NCBI GenBank assembly: GCA_946965045.2
Contig: OX337236.1
Span: 868,001 to 932,000, forward strand
Direction of reading: 5' to 3'
Source: Epithemia pelagica
Lineage: Eukaryota; Bacillariophyta; Bacillariophyceae; Surirellales; Surirellaceae
DNA length: 64,000 bases
Numbering within the stretch: the first letter of the stretch is position 1; the number at the start of each line of letters is the position of its first letter. Positions 46,513-57,098 of the stretch are shown piece after piece. A model generated the notes under the pieces. That model was not told the origin of the DNA. It saw only the letters and a program-made list of their open reading frames with translations, and searched no databases. The translations under genes were made by a program, and so were the position numbers.

Positions 46513-49500
46513 CTACTTTGCAAGGTTGCTACTGTTCATGAAGTGAGAGGCAGAGGTAGGGGATGCTGGTGGTGGTGAGTGTGGCACCGTTCTGGAGGTC
46601 GGTGCTACGCGAACCGACGCCACTGCTGTCGTTGACACTGCGGAGCTGGCATTGTTGTTGCCGGTCGATCGTGTGGCGATTCGCAGAAATGATACCAGGA
46701 CCAGGACAAAGAACATTGCAACCCAACTAATGTACCATTGTTCCACAACCAGAAAGGCTGTTGATAAGATCCATAAAATGATTTGCATTGGCGTACCAAA
46801 TCGCAAAAAGTCATTGTACTTGTAACCACCTGGTCCGTAAATCAACAAGTTCGTAGTATACCCAAACGGGGACATGAAACTCGCCGAGGCGCCCAACATG
46901 AGTGCATAACTCATAATGATTCGATCTGTTCCGGTTTGTTCTGCAGCATCCAAGGCAATGGGGAACAAAAGAGCTGCGGCTGCATTGTTGGTAACCACGT
47001 TGGAAATAAGAAATGTGGCAAAATACACAGCTCCCAGCAAACCGGCATCGCCTATTCCTACGGCTTCTCCAACATCCACCAAAAAGTTGGCAATGCCACC
47101 GGCCACACCTGAATTTACCATTGCATTACCAATCCCAAACGCACATGCGATAGTGATATAAATATCCCACTTGAACGCATCTCTTGCTTCTTGTTCTGAC
47201 AAAATTCCCAGTGCCACCATGGAAACGGCCGCCACTAGCGCACATATCAAGATGGACGTAACTCCAGCCGTAAAGACGGCAAGCATGGCAATCGCAATCG
47301 CCAAGGCAGGAATGAGCAAATCTAGTCTGGGAGGTGCCGAGTCTTTGACTTCGGCCAAAAGGGCAAAGGCTCGATCATTCTCAGCAGATCGTCCTAAAAA
47401 CGAAGGCCCAGCTTCCAAAAGTAACACATCACCAGCTTGAAGTTTGATCCGACCAGGGTGTTCATGGACGCGTTTGCCCTCACGATGAACTGCAATAACA
47501 GCAGCTCCGAAACGAGTTCGAAACTGTAGCTCCTTGACAGTCTGACCGACCAATGGTCCATTTCGTGCAACCACTGCCTGTACCAAGCGGCGGTCGTGTA
47601 CCCTCTCGTTGATTTTCTCCACTTCCTCATTTTGATATTGCACCAAACCAGGAATCTTCCTCAAATCTCCTACAGCCGACGCTGAACCAGAAAACCACAA
47701 GACATCACCTTCTTGCAGAGGTTCATCGGGATCAATGGCTTCAAAAGCGATGTGGTCTGTTCGAACAGATTGCAAATCGCTTCCAACATGCTGCCCTTCT
47801 TCGTCGCCACCATGTGGTGATGTTGATCTGGTATGGAGAAACGCTTGTGGGTGTAACAACGCATGTTTGAATTTGGCGATGCGGGGAAAGTCGCTGTTCA
47901 TTGTGTTGCCAGCCGCGGCGTTGTGATGACTGGTAGTATCTTCCAGTTGTGATTCTCCTAATTGGTCCCGCGGTCGTTCAATACTAACCAGAAACAAGTC
48001 TGGTAGCTTGTGAATACCGCCTTGAGCGACTGTCTTTCCGACAAACTTGGAGCCTGGTGCAATCGCCATGGCAGTGAGAAATTCTCGTGACGCAGCCGCC
48101 TTGCCGTGACTGTCTCCGTCCTCTTTAAAGACTACCATTAAATCTTGCCATACTTTTTCTTGCTGCATCTTCCGATGCATTGTGATATCATCCGATGGCT
48201 CGTCCGCCTGGAAGGATTCTTCATGGACATCGGTATTTGTGTTGTTGGCCGCACCACCTTCTGCGGCAGAAAATGGACCACTGCTATAGTCGTCATCTCC
48301 ATCTGAGGACGAAGGAATTTCTTCACGGACAAAAAACATTTCTCCCTCGACGTCTTCCATGCCTTCCAAGGTCGGAAGAATGGTACCATGGGTTGTGTCG
48401 TTGGTCGAGGTGGGTACCGGTGGTTCTGATTTGACAATACCGGCTGTACTATGGGGCGCGGTTATCGTAGTAGGTGTAGTAGCACCACTCGTGGCTTTGC
48501 TGGATGACGGTTTGGTGCTGGCAGTTCCCATTTGCCGTGTGGCATCCGACGACGACACTCCACTTTCTTCATCGTCGTCACTGGTTCCAAGACCAGCACC
48601 TGCAGAACCCAGATTACTGTTGCTTCGTCTCCGAATCATCTTGACCAAGTTCGACACGGATCCAGTTCCCCGTGTCAACAATCCACTGCTACTACCACCA
48701 TGATTATGAGACATCAACAGGGGGTGCTGGTGTTGTTGCTCCGCTCGTTCTTGTTCGGCCAACGATTCTTCCAATTCTTTGTAAAAGTTGGCGGGCGGTT
48801 GGTTCAACAACGGGGAGTCGTCGCTGGCTTGCAAAATCAAAATATCTCCGACATCCAATCGGACCGTGGCCAAATTGGCCGTGGGAACATTGGTTCCTCC
48901 CTGTCTCAAGGCCACAATTGCGGTTTTGTACACTTGTCGAAAATTGATTTCCGTCGCCGTCTTTCCGATCAATCGCGACCCCTTGACCACAGTGGCTCGA
49001 ACGACTCGCAATCCCCGTTCCTTGATCGCTTCGACTCCGGCATCAGCCGACAACAAGGCATGTAAGACGGACCAAATTTGTTCGACATCGGGCAAGTCTG
49101 TACCAATCACTTGACACCGCCAAATCGAGACAGATCGTTCGATAAAGACGGCTGCTTCTGTGTGATGCAATTGCAAATCCAGTCGTAGCAAGCCCTTGGA
49201 AATGTCCAACAACAAGCCAGCCCGATCACGCGCATTAATACCAACGACCACCAAATCTTTCTCGACTGTCACCACAATTTTGGGCGGATCAGTGGGACGT
49301 AATCCATCCACCGTATTGACTTGATGATGATGAACATGTGGGTGTATTTGATGGTTCGCATGCTGCGCGTGATTCTGTCCGGGAAGCAATGGATTGTGGG
49401 GTGGTCTCAATCCCCGCATGGGCGGTAGCAATCGACCTGGTCCTCCAGAACTGTGTACAGTTCCTCCTCCTCCTCCCGCATGATTGGGTGGTCCCACGAA

Positions 49501-51171
49501 GGTCGTCCCAGAGGTCGTGGTCGTGGTGGGTGCATCGGGGGCCAAAATACTTCTCTGACTACTGGAGGTATTGGCATTGCGAATGATATCTCGCATCCGA
49601 TTAATGTTTCGAATCAACTCATCGTAGTCAGCTTGCAATAAGGATTCTTTTGAACATCCGACAACTCGATCAGTCAGTTTCATATCATCATCTTCGTCAA
49701 TAGTTTCCAAATCCAAATTCGATTGCCAATTCATGGGTTGGAAAGCCAAACTAGACATGGCCCCCTCGTCACCCTCATGGATGGTGATCGAGTTCACTGT
49801 TGTATGTCCTTCTTCTTCTTGTTCGCCTTGTTCTTGTGGCTCGTCCAAATCCGGGCCATTGAGGGGAATGGTCGTAAAGGGTGCTGTCGCAGCACCATCA
49901 TCATTTTCGTTCTCCCAAACAGGTACACCATTGTGAGACTTGAGGGTGGTGGTAGTGGCCGTCGTGGTTGCCGATCCCGGTGCGAGTGGTTCATGTTGTG
50001 TGGCTACTTCATTGGTGAGTACCTCCAGTCCATTGTCGGCACAAAAATCTCCAAAATTCTCGACATTGTGTCCGGTAAAGTACAGGATATCGCCGACATT
50101 AAGGACAAAGTCTTGCGAGACGGCCCGATGGACATTGCCCGTGGCGGCACGATGGACACTGACCAAATAAATACCACCGGTATCGCGCAATCCCGATCGT
50201 TGGACGGTCCGATTGACTGCGGGAGACCATTGGGTCAAGCGAGCTCCCAACAAGAGTTCATCGGCTTCGGCGGCGGCATCGACAGTGTCGTTCCCACCGG
50301 GCAGTAAAAAGGGAGAAGCAATCAAAATGTAGGCTACACCCGCCATGGCAACGGGGACACCAAACTGTCCCAAATCAAACAAACCAATGCTCACGGGTTC
50401 TTCGTCTTGTGTCGTACCGTCGTCATTGTTGTTGTTGTTACCACTGTATCGTTCCTCCAACAATCCAGTAACCACCAAGTTGGTGCTGGTTCCAATCAAG
50501 GTACAGGTACCACCCAAAATACTGGCAAAACTGAGTGGAATGAGTAATTGTTGTGGCGATTGACGTATATTTTTGGCCCATCGTTGAACAATGGGGATCA
50601 TGACAACCACGACGGGTGTATTGTTCAAAAAGGCAGACACGAGGGCAATGGGGATCATCAATCGCAATTGTGCCGATGCCAAATTTTTGGGATGTCCCAG
50701 CAATTTTTGCATGTACCAATCCAAGGCACCTGTTTTGCCAATGCCTTCTGCCACGACAAACAGAATCATGACGGCCCACAAACCTTCATTGGCAAACCCC
50801 TCCAATCCTTCTTTGACCGATATAATTTGGGACGCCAAAAAGGCCGTCAACGATGCCAACATGATGGAATCGGCTCCAAAACGATCCGAAATCAAGGCGA
50901 GAAACATGAAACACAAGACCAGCGATGTAAAGGCAATCTCCCATGGTTCATTGTCACCATCATCTTCTTCTTCGTCGTCATCGTTACTGTTCAACCATCG
51001 GCGCACAAAGGTTGGCATACGACCCAAACTTGTCGTTGTTGCCGTTTCACACGGACAGTACGGATAGTTCAAGAAGGACTCTTGCATGAGTGGATCCGTG
51101 GGATACTCGTAGGAATCATAGTTGTCTGTTTCGCTATGGCCCCTCTCAAATTCTAGTTCAACCGGTTCCAT
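46513..51171 (-). CDS. SLC13/DASS-type transporter with four RCK_C modules and an ACT-like domain
   Basis: A single-exon, 1,552-residue membrane protein. The N-terminal half of the transporter (about 78-290) contains the loop NNTPVVVVMIP and GTSTNLVVTG. The C-terminal half (about 1,281-1,490) contains SNVVTNNAAAALLFP and GYTTNLLIYGPGGY, typical of Na+/sulfate and related anion carriers. Between them lie four RCK_C/TrkA_C-like modules at about 311-370, 719-785, 1,036-1,160 and 1,194-1,255; each ends in a GDxL(Y/I/W/L) strand. An ACT-like domain sits at about 630-708 (DLVVVGINARDRAGLLLDISKG). Related algal sulfate transporters usually carry two RCK_C modules. Long Ser/Asp-rich linkers separate the modules. 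Sulfate is the likely substrate by family, but silicate, arsenite or dicarboxylate cannot be excluded from sequence. The ACT domain may bind an amino acid. Confidence 0.87.
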   Translation of the reverse strand: MEPVELEFERGHSETDNYDSYEYPTDPLMQESFLNYPYCPCETATTTSLGRMPTFVRRWLNSNDDDEEEDDGDNEPWEIAFTSLVLCFMFLALISDRFGADSIMLASLTAFLASQIISVKEGLEGFANEGLWAVMILFVVAEGIGKTGALDWYMQKLLGHPKNLASAQLRLMIPIALVSAFLNNTPVVVVMIPIVQRWAKNIRQSPQQLLIPLSFASILGGTCTLIGTSTNLVVTGLLEERYSGNNNNNDDGTTQDEEPVSIGLFDLGQFGVPVAMAGVAYILIASPFLLPGGNDTVDAAAEADELLLGARLTQWSPAVNRTVQRSGLRDTGGIYLVSVHRAATGNVHRAVSQDFVLNVGDILYFTGHNVENFGDFCADNGLEVLTNEVATQHEPLAPGSATTTATTTTLKSHNGVPVWENENDDGAATAPFTTIPLNGPDLDEPQEQGEQEEEGHTTVNSITIHEGDEGAMSSLAFQPMNWQSNLDLETIDEDDDMKLTDRVVGCSKESLLQADYDELIRNINRMRDIIRNANTSSSQRSILAPDAPTTTTTSGTTFVGPPNHAGGGGGTVHSSGGPGRLLPPMRGLRPPHNPLLPGQNHAQHANHQIHPHVHHHQVNTVDGLRPTDPPKIVVTVEKDLVVVGINARDRAGLLLDISKGLLRLDLQLHHTEAAVFIERSVSIWRCQVIGTDLPDVEQIWSVLHALLSADAGVEAIKERGLRVVRATVVKGSRLIGKTATEINFRQVYKTAIVALRQGGTNVPTANLATVRLDVGDILILQASDDSPLLNQPPANFYKELEESLAEQERAEQQHQHPLLMSHNHGGSSSGLLTRGTGSVSNLVKMIRRRSNSNLGSAGAGLGTSDDDEESGVSSSDATRQMGTASTKPSSSKATSGATTPTTITAPHSTAGIVKSEPPVPTSTNDTTHGTILPTLEGMEDVEGEMFFVREEIPSSSDGDDDYSSGPFSAAEGGAANNTNTDVHEESFQADEPSDDITMHRKMQQEKVWQDLMVVFKEDGDSHGKAAASREFLTAMAIAPGSKFVGKTVAQGGIHKLPDLFLVSIERPRDQLGESQLEDTTSHHNAAAGNTMNSDFPRIAKFKHALLHPQAFLHTRSTSPHGGDEEGQHVGSDLQSVRTDHIAFEAIDPDEPLQEGDVLWFSGSASAVGDLRKIPGLVQYQNEEVEKINERVHDRRLVQAVVARNGPLVGQTVKELQFRTRFGAAVIAVHREGKRVHEHPGRIKLQAGDVLLLEAGPSFLGRSAENDRAFALLAEVKDSAPPRLDLLIPALAIAIAMLAVFTAGVTSILICALVAAVSMVALGILSEQEARDAFKWDIYITIACAFGIGNAMVNSGVAGGIANFLVDVGEAVGIGDAGLLGAVYFATFLISNVVTNNAAAALLFPIALDAAEQTGTDRIIMSYALMLGASASFMSPFGYTTNLLIYGPGGYKYNDFLRFGTPMQIILWILSTAFLVVEQWYISWVAMFFVLVLVSFLRIATRSTGNNNASSAVSTTAVASVRVAPTSRTVPHSPPPASPTSASHFMNSSNLAK

Positions 51172-51845
51172 GGTGGTGTTGACTCAAAAAGACTTGTCTT
51201 GTTGTATATAATATATAAATGGTGGACGTGCGAGTGTCAAGAAGCAGTGCATGTGCTTTCACACCATCGAATGCCTTCCTGTGCAGAGTTTGGTTGGCAC
51301 GACACAGAAATGTCGTGGAGAAAACGACACAACCACACACCTCACGTACAACAAAACCAATCAATCGTTTGTTCCTTCTCACGAGACGAAATGGTATGAA
51401 ATTTGGAACGTGGTGACGTTTGCGGCGTCCTCGTCCTCCAGTCTGGTTGCGTCTCTCGAGTGCAAGTGGCACAACAAAAAGCAAAACGTCTATTGGAATG
51501 CACGTGACAACAGTCTGTTCACTGTTCACTTCTTCATTCCATGAATGGGTGTCCGATCGAAAACTTGTAAGTTTTGGAGCTCATCTGTTGTTGTTCCAAA
51601 GTTTTACAAGGGGGCCCGCGTGTGTTCGCGTTCGTCGAGACGAAGGTGTGACATGGATGACACATGACAATGACACCACCTGTGACATGTCTTCGGTCGA
51701 ACGCCGACACGGTGACGGTGACGCACGACATGCCTATCGAATCGCTTCTAAATCGCGTTGCGTACTCGATCGGCTTTGTGGCTGTAACCTTAGTTACTCA
51801 TAGCACTCTCCTACCTAGAAGGTATCCCATTTTCGATCCACTGCT
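51172..51845. promoter_or_regulatory. Upstream region of the transporter gene
   Basis: About 670 bp upstream of the transporter ATG and before the tandem duplication. It begins with an AT-rich TATATAATATATAAATGG tract near 51,205-51,222, which could be a core promoter. Several overlapping short frames show no domain. Confidence 0.35.
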
Positions 51846-52724
51846 CCAACCTAGAAGTATTCTTGGATGTCCAAGACAATGAAAAGGTCACCATGATCGT
51901 CGGCACGCCTCTTGGATAGGTGTGAGATATCCTCTCCATCGTTCCCCAGAGACTCCATGGATTGTCGAGTAAATTCTCAACTCTTTTGCGCACTGGAACG
52001 GCAAACAAGGGAGCCATTCATCGAGTCTGAGCTCCCAAAGGAATTGTTGGCCTCCACTACAGACAACAATTGCTTGGATTGTTATTGCGCACATGCTTCT
52101 TGTGTGGCTTTATCATCAACACAAAAGAAGATGGTTTCAAGGTGATGATGATGATGATGGTCTTGTTTGGTACAGGAAAATGGTCGATGTGGCATTTCCC
52201 GATTCGGGAATCTCCCACGTTTGCGTGGGAGGAATCGACGACAATCCCCAGGTATTGCAAACCACCTTTAAGTGTGGCAAACACGCCAACCTAGAAGTAT
52301 TCTTGGATGTCCAAGACAATGAAAAGGTCACCATGATCGTCGGCACGCCTCTTGGATAGGTGTGAGATATCCTCTCCATCGTTCCCCAGAGACTCCATGG
52401 ATTGTCGAGTAAATTCTCAACTCTTTTGCGCACTGGAACGGCAAACAAGGGAGCCATTCATCGAGTCTGAGCTCCCAAAGGAATTGTTGGCCTCCACTAC
52501 AGACAACAATTGCTTGGATTGTTATTGCGCACATGTTTCTTGTGTGGCTTTATCATCAACACAACAAGATGGTTTCAAGGTGATGATGATGATGATGGTC
52601 TTGTTTGGTAGAGGAAAATGGTCGATGTGGCATTCCCCGATTCGGGAATCTCCCACGTTTGCGTGGGAGGAATCGATGACAATCCCCAGGTATTGCAAAC
52701 CACCTTTAACTGTGGCAAACACGC
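51846..52724. repeat. Tandem duplication, about 440 bp x 2, of the methyltransferase 3' end
   Basis: Copy A is 51,846-52,285 and copy B is 52,286-52,724, with a 440-bp offset at the start and 438 bp at the end. I count about seven differences, roughly 98% identity by eye, including a 2-bp indel. Copy B belongs to the intact gene. Copy A repeats its last ~150 coding bases (CNTWGLSSIPPTQTWEIPES) plus about 290 bp of downstream sequence. Copy A has no start and is a dead 3' fragment. Confidence 0.85.
52137..52285 (-). pseudogene. Orphan 3' fragment of the methyltransferase gene
   Basis: The duplicated C-terminal segment from LKVVCNTWG to the Ser-rich end, lacking the SAM-binding part. It lies immediately downstream of the intact gene and arose by the tandem duplication. 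Confidence 0.7.
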
Positions 52725-53390
52725 CAATAATTCCACCAAGTTGGCTTGGAGTAATTGAATCGATTCCGGCAACAAGTACAAACAGAGGACCGTGGGCACC
52801 GGCCACCGTCTTGTTGTTGTTGGTGTCGTAGGATCTTTGACTTGTTGGACCAATTCGTCCAGAACCTGTCGTAAATCTTGTTGGACAATGCGAGGGAGGG
52901 CTGCCAGTGGTTTGTTGGTGCTGTTATTGTTGTTTTCAAAATGGTCGTGGTGCAATTGTTGATTTATGGAACGAAATTTGTCAATCAAATCGTCTTCCAA
53001 TTCGACACCGACAATGGTTCGACATTGATAGTGGGCCCAGGCTTGCAAACACAGTCGACCATCGCCACATCCCAAATCGTACACAACATCGTCGCGCGTC
53101 AACTGCACGTGTCGAAACATGGTATGCAAGGTTGCAATCGACGTTCCGCAAGGGGGTGCCAAGGAATCCCCTTCCATCCAAAATCCAGCTTGCAACGGAT
53201 TCGTCGGCTGAGAATCGTCGTCCTCGTCCTCGTCCGTGTCGTCCGTCGTGAGAGGACGCTTGTCGTCCAACGCAATTCTTTCTGGAACAGTTTGGGGGTC
53301 GCCCGTATCGTCGTGTGTAGAGTCTGCTCCGGACAAGAAGACAAAGTGCGTGGGTCCATTGTAATCGCAATAGCCGGTCAAGTTGCTCAT
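52575..53390 (-). CDS. Class I SAM-dependent methyltransferase (FAM173/ATPSCKMT-like)
   Basis: A 271-residue protein. The first in-frame ATG is at 53,390; the frame above it starts with TTG. An acidic N-terminal region (TTDDTDEDEDDDS) precedes the methyltransferase fold. VVYDLGCGDGRL (about 101-112) is the SAM-binding motif I, and IVGVELEDDLI is the acidic end of strand 2. VLCLYLLPESI follows at strand 4-5, and RQVLDELVQQV lies between. This pattern resembles FAM173-type protein-lysine methyltransferases that modify mitochondrial proteins, though no clear presequence is seen. The last ~50 codons are within the tandem duplication. The C-terminus is Ser-rich and encoded by a TGA-TGA-rich repeat on the plus strand. 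Confidence 0.75.
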   Translation of the reverse strand: MSNLTGYCDYNGPTHFVFLSGADSTHDDTGDPQTVPERIALDDKRPLTTDDTDEDEDDDSQPTNPLQAGFWMEGDSLAPPCGTSIATLHTMFRHVQLTRDDVVYDLGCGDGRLCLQAWAHYQCRTIVGVELEDDLIDKFRSINQQLHHDHFENNNNSTNKPLAALPRIVQQDLRQVLDELVQQVKDPTTPTTTRRWPVPTVLCLYLLPESIQLLQANLVELLACLPQLKVVCNTWGLSSIPPTQTWEIPESGNATSTIFLYQTRPSSSSSP

Positions 53391-53567
53391 GGTCGACACA
53401 AAGTTTCGTTCCACAACAGTCAATGGTCATTTTTCGGGAGTCTGTCCCTCTGTCACTATCTGTCACATCGGTTTGGTAAAAGCCGGGTTTCTTTGAAGAA
53501 AAGACGTCAACAAAATCTTGCAATTTTTGCAATCGACTAAAAACAAAATTTTCCAGTGGATTGGACC

Positions 53568-56500
53568 ATGGAGATAGTCAAGAACAACGAGCAGGAATAT
53601 GGACACAACAAGGAGACAAGAAGATCAGGATTCGAAGCTTCAGTCAGCATGGAGACAAAAAGGGTGAATCAAGCCATGAGTGCATGCTTCAAACCCAAGA
53701 AACAGGCACTTGGGTCTCACAGAATTCTACAAAATGGGAACCGCTTGTCGTCATACCATAACAATTCCAGGACCAGAGCCACCCGTCGTGTCTTGTCGTT
53801 GTTGCGATTGGTGGTAGTAGTGACAGTCTTGTGGTTTGTGACGGGTTCCATACCTGTGGTACTGGTGGTGGCTCTGATTGTCAACACAGACGACTCTCCA
53901 AGGAGGACTACTTCCACATGTCAACCAACTACTACGGCCGGTTTGTCGTATCGTCGTCCTCCTCTATGGAACTGCGTGCAACGACGACAACGTCCGAAAA
54001 GAACAACAAGATTACCATGGGAACTATCCAGATCACAATCTCCTTTGAATGGCCTGCCAAATGAACATACAGAGGGCGATGGACATGATGACGATCCTGT
54101 ATTGAGATTGTGGGACTCGTTGGACGATGTTGCATCGTTCTCGTCGTCCACAGCCACACAAGCATCACTAGACAGGGACGTTTTCAATGACAAGGACGAC
54201 GACGAATGGTTGTGGTCAACCACTCCATGGGAACACCTGGATGAGACAACCCATGAAGTGAACTGGTTCTCCAACGACAATTACCCACACGAGAAGAACA
54301 ACCACCATGACACGGATACCAGCACCTCCTTGTCCTTGACACAAGTGTTGGACGATTTACAAAAAGCGCGTGTTTCGTTTTCTCCAACGGCGTCACGATC
54401 GGAATTGATTCACTTGTGGCAACAGCAGCAACAACAACAAAATCAGACGACGGTTTCCTCCACCCTCGAACCCGACCGAGCACCACTGACAACCGAGCCA
54501 CCCAAACAACCAAAGCAACCAGAACAAGACGTTGAAGCACAGGAACTACTTCCAGAGCAACAACAGCAACCGCAATCACAACAGTTCCAACCGCAAACAC
54601 AACCACAACAACAAGAAGCGCAACAAGAAGAAGAACGTCGTTGGCGTCGTGAACAGCGACGACATCACAACAACAACAAAAAGTCTACCGTTTCCAATGC
54701 GGCTGCTTCCCTTGCCTCTTCATTTGTTGGTTCCTCTCAGTTTTCTCGACGCGATCGACCGCGCAGCCAATCCCAACCAATGGGTTCCATGTCCAAGAGC
54801 AATGCTCGTCGTTCGTCATGTCGTGAATCCAACCATCGAGATAGAACCACAACATTCAGAACCACCACCACGCCAGCAAGACCATCAACACGAGCCGCAC
54901 CGCGCACAACAGGACATCAGGCCGCTCCCATGTCTACCGACACTGCCTCGTCGTCTTTGCCATCCCCATCCGTATCGTGGAGGACGGTAGCAGCCACTCC
55001 TTCCTCTTCACCAACCAAAACCACCACCAACAAGAGAGTGTCGGATCGGGTCGTCGATACAACGATAGAAACTCCTTTGCACCCTTCTGATACGGGCCAC
55101 TGGTCGCCGTCGTCGTCCTCCCTCCCGGGTGGTCATCGTCGTCGTCGTTCCTCACCGCCATCCTTTACCGATGCCATTGTCGTACCGGCATCCATTGTCA
55201 CCGATACCGACCATAAGGACAAGGACGACGACAACAAGGATGATCGTCCTGTTGAGGATGGCGATGCAGACGACGAGAGAAATCAGCGAACCATGCCCTT
55301 CACCGCAAGGGCGACCCCCATGCAAAAGGAGAGTTTTGTGCACAAGTCACGAGAGATGGCGTCAGCACCACACCATGATTCTGTGTTTACCAAACAAGAC
55401 ACAATGCCATTGCAATCGGAACCAACTGCAACGGATACGAAACGATCGTCGTCGTTGTCCGACAAACCCATTTATTCTCCCTATGCGACGACATCGTCCC
55501 CTCTTAAATCATCCGTTCGGGACTCATCCGTCACGAGCTCGTCGAAACTACCCTCCTTTTTTTACTTTTTCAAGAGCAAACCACGACGACAACAAGGACA
55601 CGAAAACATCAAGTCTCACAATCGAGACCAAACCAAGAATGGGACATCTTCGTCTGTTCCCGCTTCGGATCATCAACGACCTGACAGGTTCCAAACCAAC
55701 AACGATCAAGACAATGACCATGAATCGTGGAATGTCGTGGAACTGGTCGACTCGGTAGATCCGGTTGTGCACATGTTTACCCAGGCGGCCGACTATGTCT
55801 TGTTTGGAGCCTTTGAACGACAACAACAACAATTGCAACAGCAGCAAAAACAGAAACGGCCAACAAAAGTGGTTGTGGAACATGACCCGGATCAACAATG
55901 GTCACAGGCATACCGCACGAGTGACAGCAACGATAAGAATGACAGTCAGCGAAACCCAGCCATGAACCAGCCAAAGAGTAGAACGGAAGACGACAAGGAT
56001 ACCGATCCACGTCTCCATGTAGGTGACAGGAACAAATCGTCTCGCTCGTCTGCTCCCAGCGATCGAATGCAATCGCCTACTTCACCCAAACAACGTCTCC
56101 GACGTCGTCAATGGGAGGAACGATTGGATAAACTCATGGGGATTCACGAAGATGGTTCCTTTTACAATTCCTGGATCTCGGACGAACCAGACGGGGAGAG
56201 CAACCGGAATGACCAAAGTGATCGGAAGAGCCGCGACGGTCGGAGAAAACAACGACGTGGTTCGGAGCTCTCTCCAGACAATCTTGATCCAACTCGATCG
56301 AGAACAACAAGACCAAACTATTCTGATTCTGATTCCACCCCGCCTCGTCGTCGCCGCCGCCGCACCAGGGACGAACAACATTACAGCAGCCACAGCAATG
56401 TCGATCAACCGCTGTGGATGCGGTCCCTCAATCTTCCACTTGATTACTACAACAACAACAAGAACGATCAGGATAGAAACCAAGGATTCTTTTTGACATC

Positions 56501-57098
56501 GCTCTTGTTCGGTGGTCAGCAACAGAGGCGCCACTATCCTGGAGGACTCTTTCCATCCGAGCAAGAAGAACGGCTGTCCGACCGGCACGACAGCAACGGC
56601 TATTCCCAGCCAGTGGATCGGTCTCCCTTATCGTGGTTGGATCGATCGTTCTTGTCTGCCTCCAGCTCGAAGAGTAACAATCAGTATTATTCTCCTCGCA
56701 GTGGATCCTCCAATTCGTTGCAACTCTTGAACGCGTTGGGTGTTGTGGGTCGATTGGGATCGAATCTCGTGCGATGGGCCAGTGTACGTGGTACGCTTCC
56801 ACCTCAATTGGTATGGGTCACAACGGGCATGGCAGCCTTGATGGGACCCAAACATCCCATTCGATCCATGGTTCTCTCCTTGCTGTTGATGCGGGTCATG
56901 GGTGAGTGGCTCGTGGTCACCACGAACATGGACCCTGTCGAACACAAGGATGATGCGGCCTATTACCAATTCTCGTCGGACCATGGCAACCCTTCCGTTC
57001 CTGGAGAAAACCACCACGACAGGGATGGAACTTTTCAGTCACGGCATTCCTCACAAATACACCAACAGCACTATGACGACGAGGTTAAGAATGAATGA
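53568..57098 (+). CDS. Large low-complexity protein with N-terminal membrane anchor
   Basis: 1,176 residues from the first ATG at 53,568; the open frame starts four codons earlier with GTG. A strongly hydrophobic segment at about residues 70-105 (LLRLVVVVTVLWFVTG, VVLVVALIV) is a signal anchor or a hairpin. Residues ~110-1,040 are disordered, rich in Ser, Arg, Gln and Asp, with poly-Gln runs and repeated SSS/RRR tracts. The last ordered segment (about 1,045-1,130) is hydrophobic and helical: LLNALGVVGRLGSNLVRW, LVWVTTGMAALMG and MVLSLLLMRVMGEWLVV. No catalytic motif is recognised. The uninterrupted 3.5 kb frame with many non-repetitive stretches argues for a real gene. Function unknown; location in an organelle or secretory membrane is inferred. 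Confidence 0.6.
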   Translation: MEIVKNNEQEYGHNKETRRSGFEASVSMETKRVNQAMSACFKPKKQALGSHRILQNGNRLSSYHNNSRTRATRRVLSLLRLVVVVTVLWFVTGSIPVVLVVALIVNTDDSPRRTTSTCQPTTTAGLSYRRPPLWNCVQRRQRPKRTTRLPWELSRSQSPLNGLPNEHTEGDGHDDDPVLRLWDSLDDVASFSSSTATQASLDRDVFNDKDDDEWLWSTTPWEHLDETTHEVNWFSNDNYPHEKNNHHDTDTSTSLSLTQVLDDLQKARVSFSPTASRSELIHLWQQQQQQQNQTTVSSTLEPDRAPLTTEPPKQPKQPEQDVEAQELLPEQQQQPQSQQFQPQTQPQQQEAQQEEERRWRREQRRHHNNNKKSTVSNAAASLASSFVGSSQFSRRDRPRSQSQPMGSMSKSNARRSSCRESNHRDRTTTFRTTTTPARPSTRAAPRTTGHQAAPMSTDTASSSLPSPSVSWRTVAATPSSSPTKTTTNKRVSDRVVDTTIETPLHPSDTGHWSPSSSSLPGGHRRRRSSPPSFTDAIVVPASIVTDTDHKDKDDDNKDDRPVEDGDADDERNQRTMPFTARATPMQKESFVHKSREMASAPHHDSVFTKQDTMPLQSEPTATDTKRSSSLSDKPIYSPYATTSSPLKSSVRDSSVTSSSKLPSFFYFFKSKPRRQQGHENIKSHNRDQTKNGTSSSVPASDHQRPDRFQTNNDQDNDHESWNVVELVDSVDPVVHMFTQAADYVLFGAFERQQQQLQQQQKQKRPTKVVVEHDPDQQWSQAYRTSDSNDKNDSQRNPAMNQPKSRTEDDKDTDPRLHVGDRNKSSRSSAPSDRMQSPTSPKQRLRRRQWEERLDKLMGIHEDGSFYNSWISDEPDGESNRNDQSDRKSRDGRRKQRRGSELSPDNLDPTRSRTTRPNYSDSDSTPPRRRRRRTRDEQHYSSHSNVDQPLWMRSLNLPLDYYNNNKNDQDRNQGFFLTSLLFGGQQQRRHYPGGLFPSEQEERLSDRHDSNGYSQPVDRSPLSWLDRSFLSASSSKSNNQYYSPRSGSSNSLQLLNALGVVGRLGSNLVRWASVRGTLPPQLVWVTTGMAALMGPKHPIRSMVLSLLLMRVMGEWLVVTTNMDPVEHKDDAAYYQFSSDHGNPSVPGENHHDRDGTFQSRHSSQIHQQHYDDEVKNE

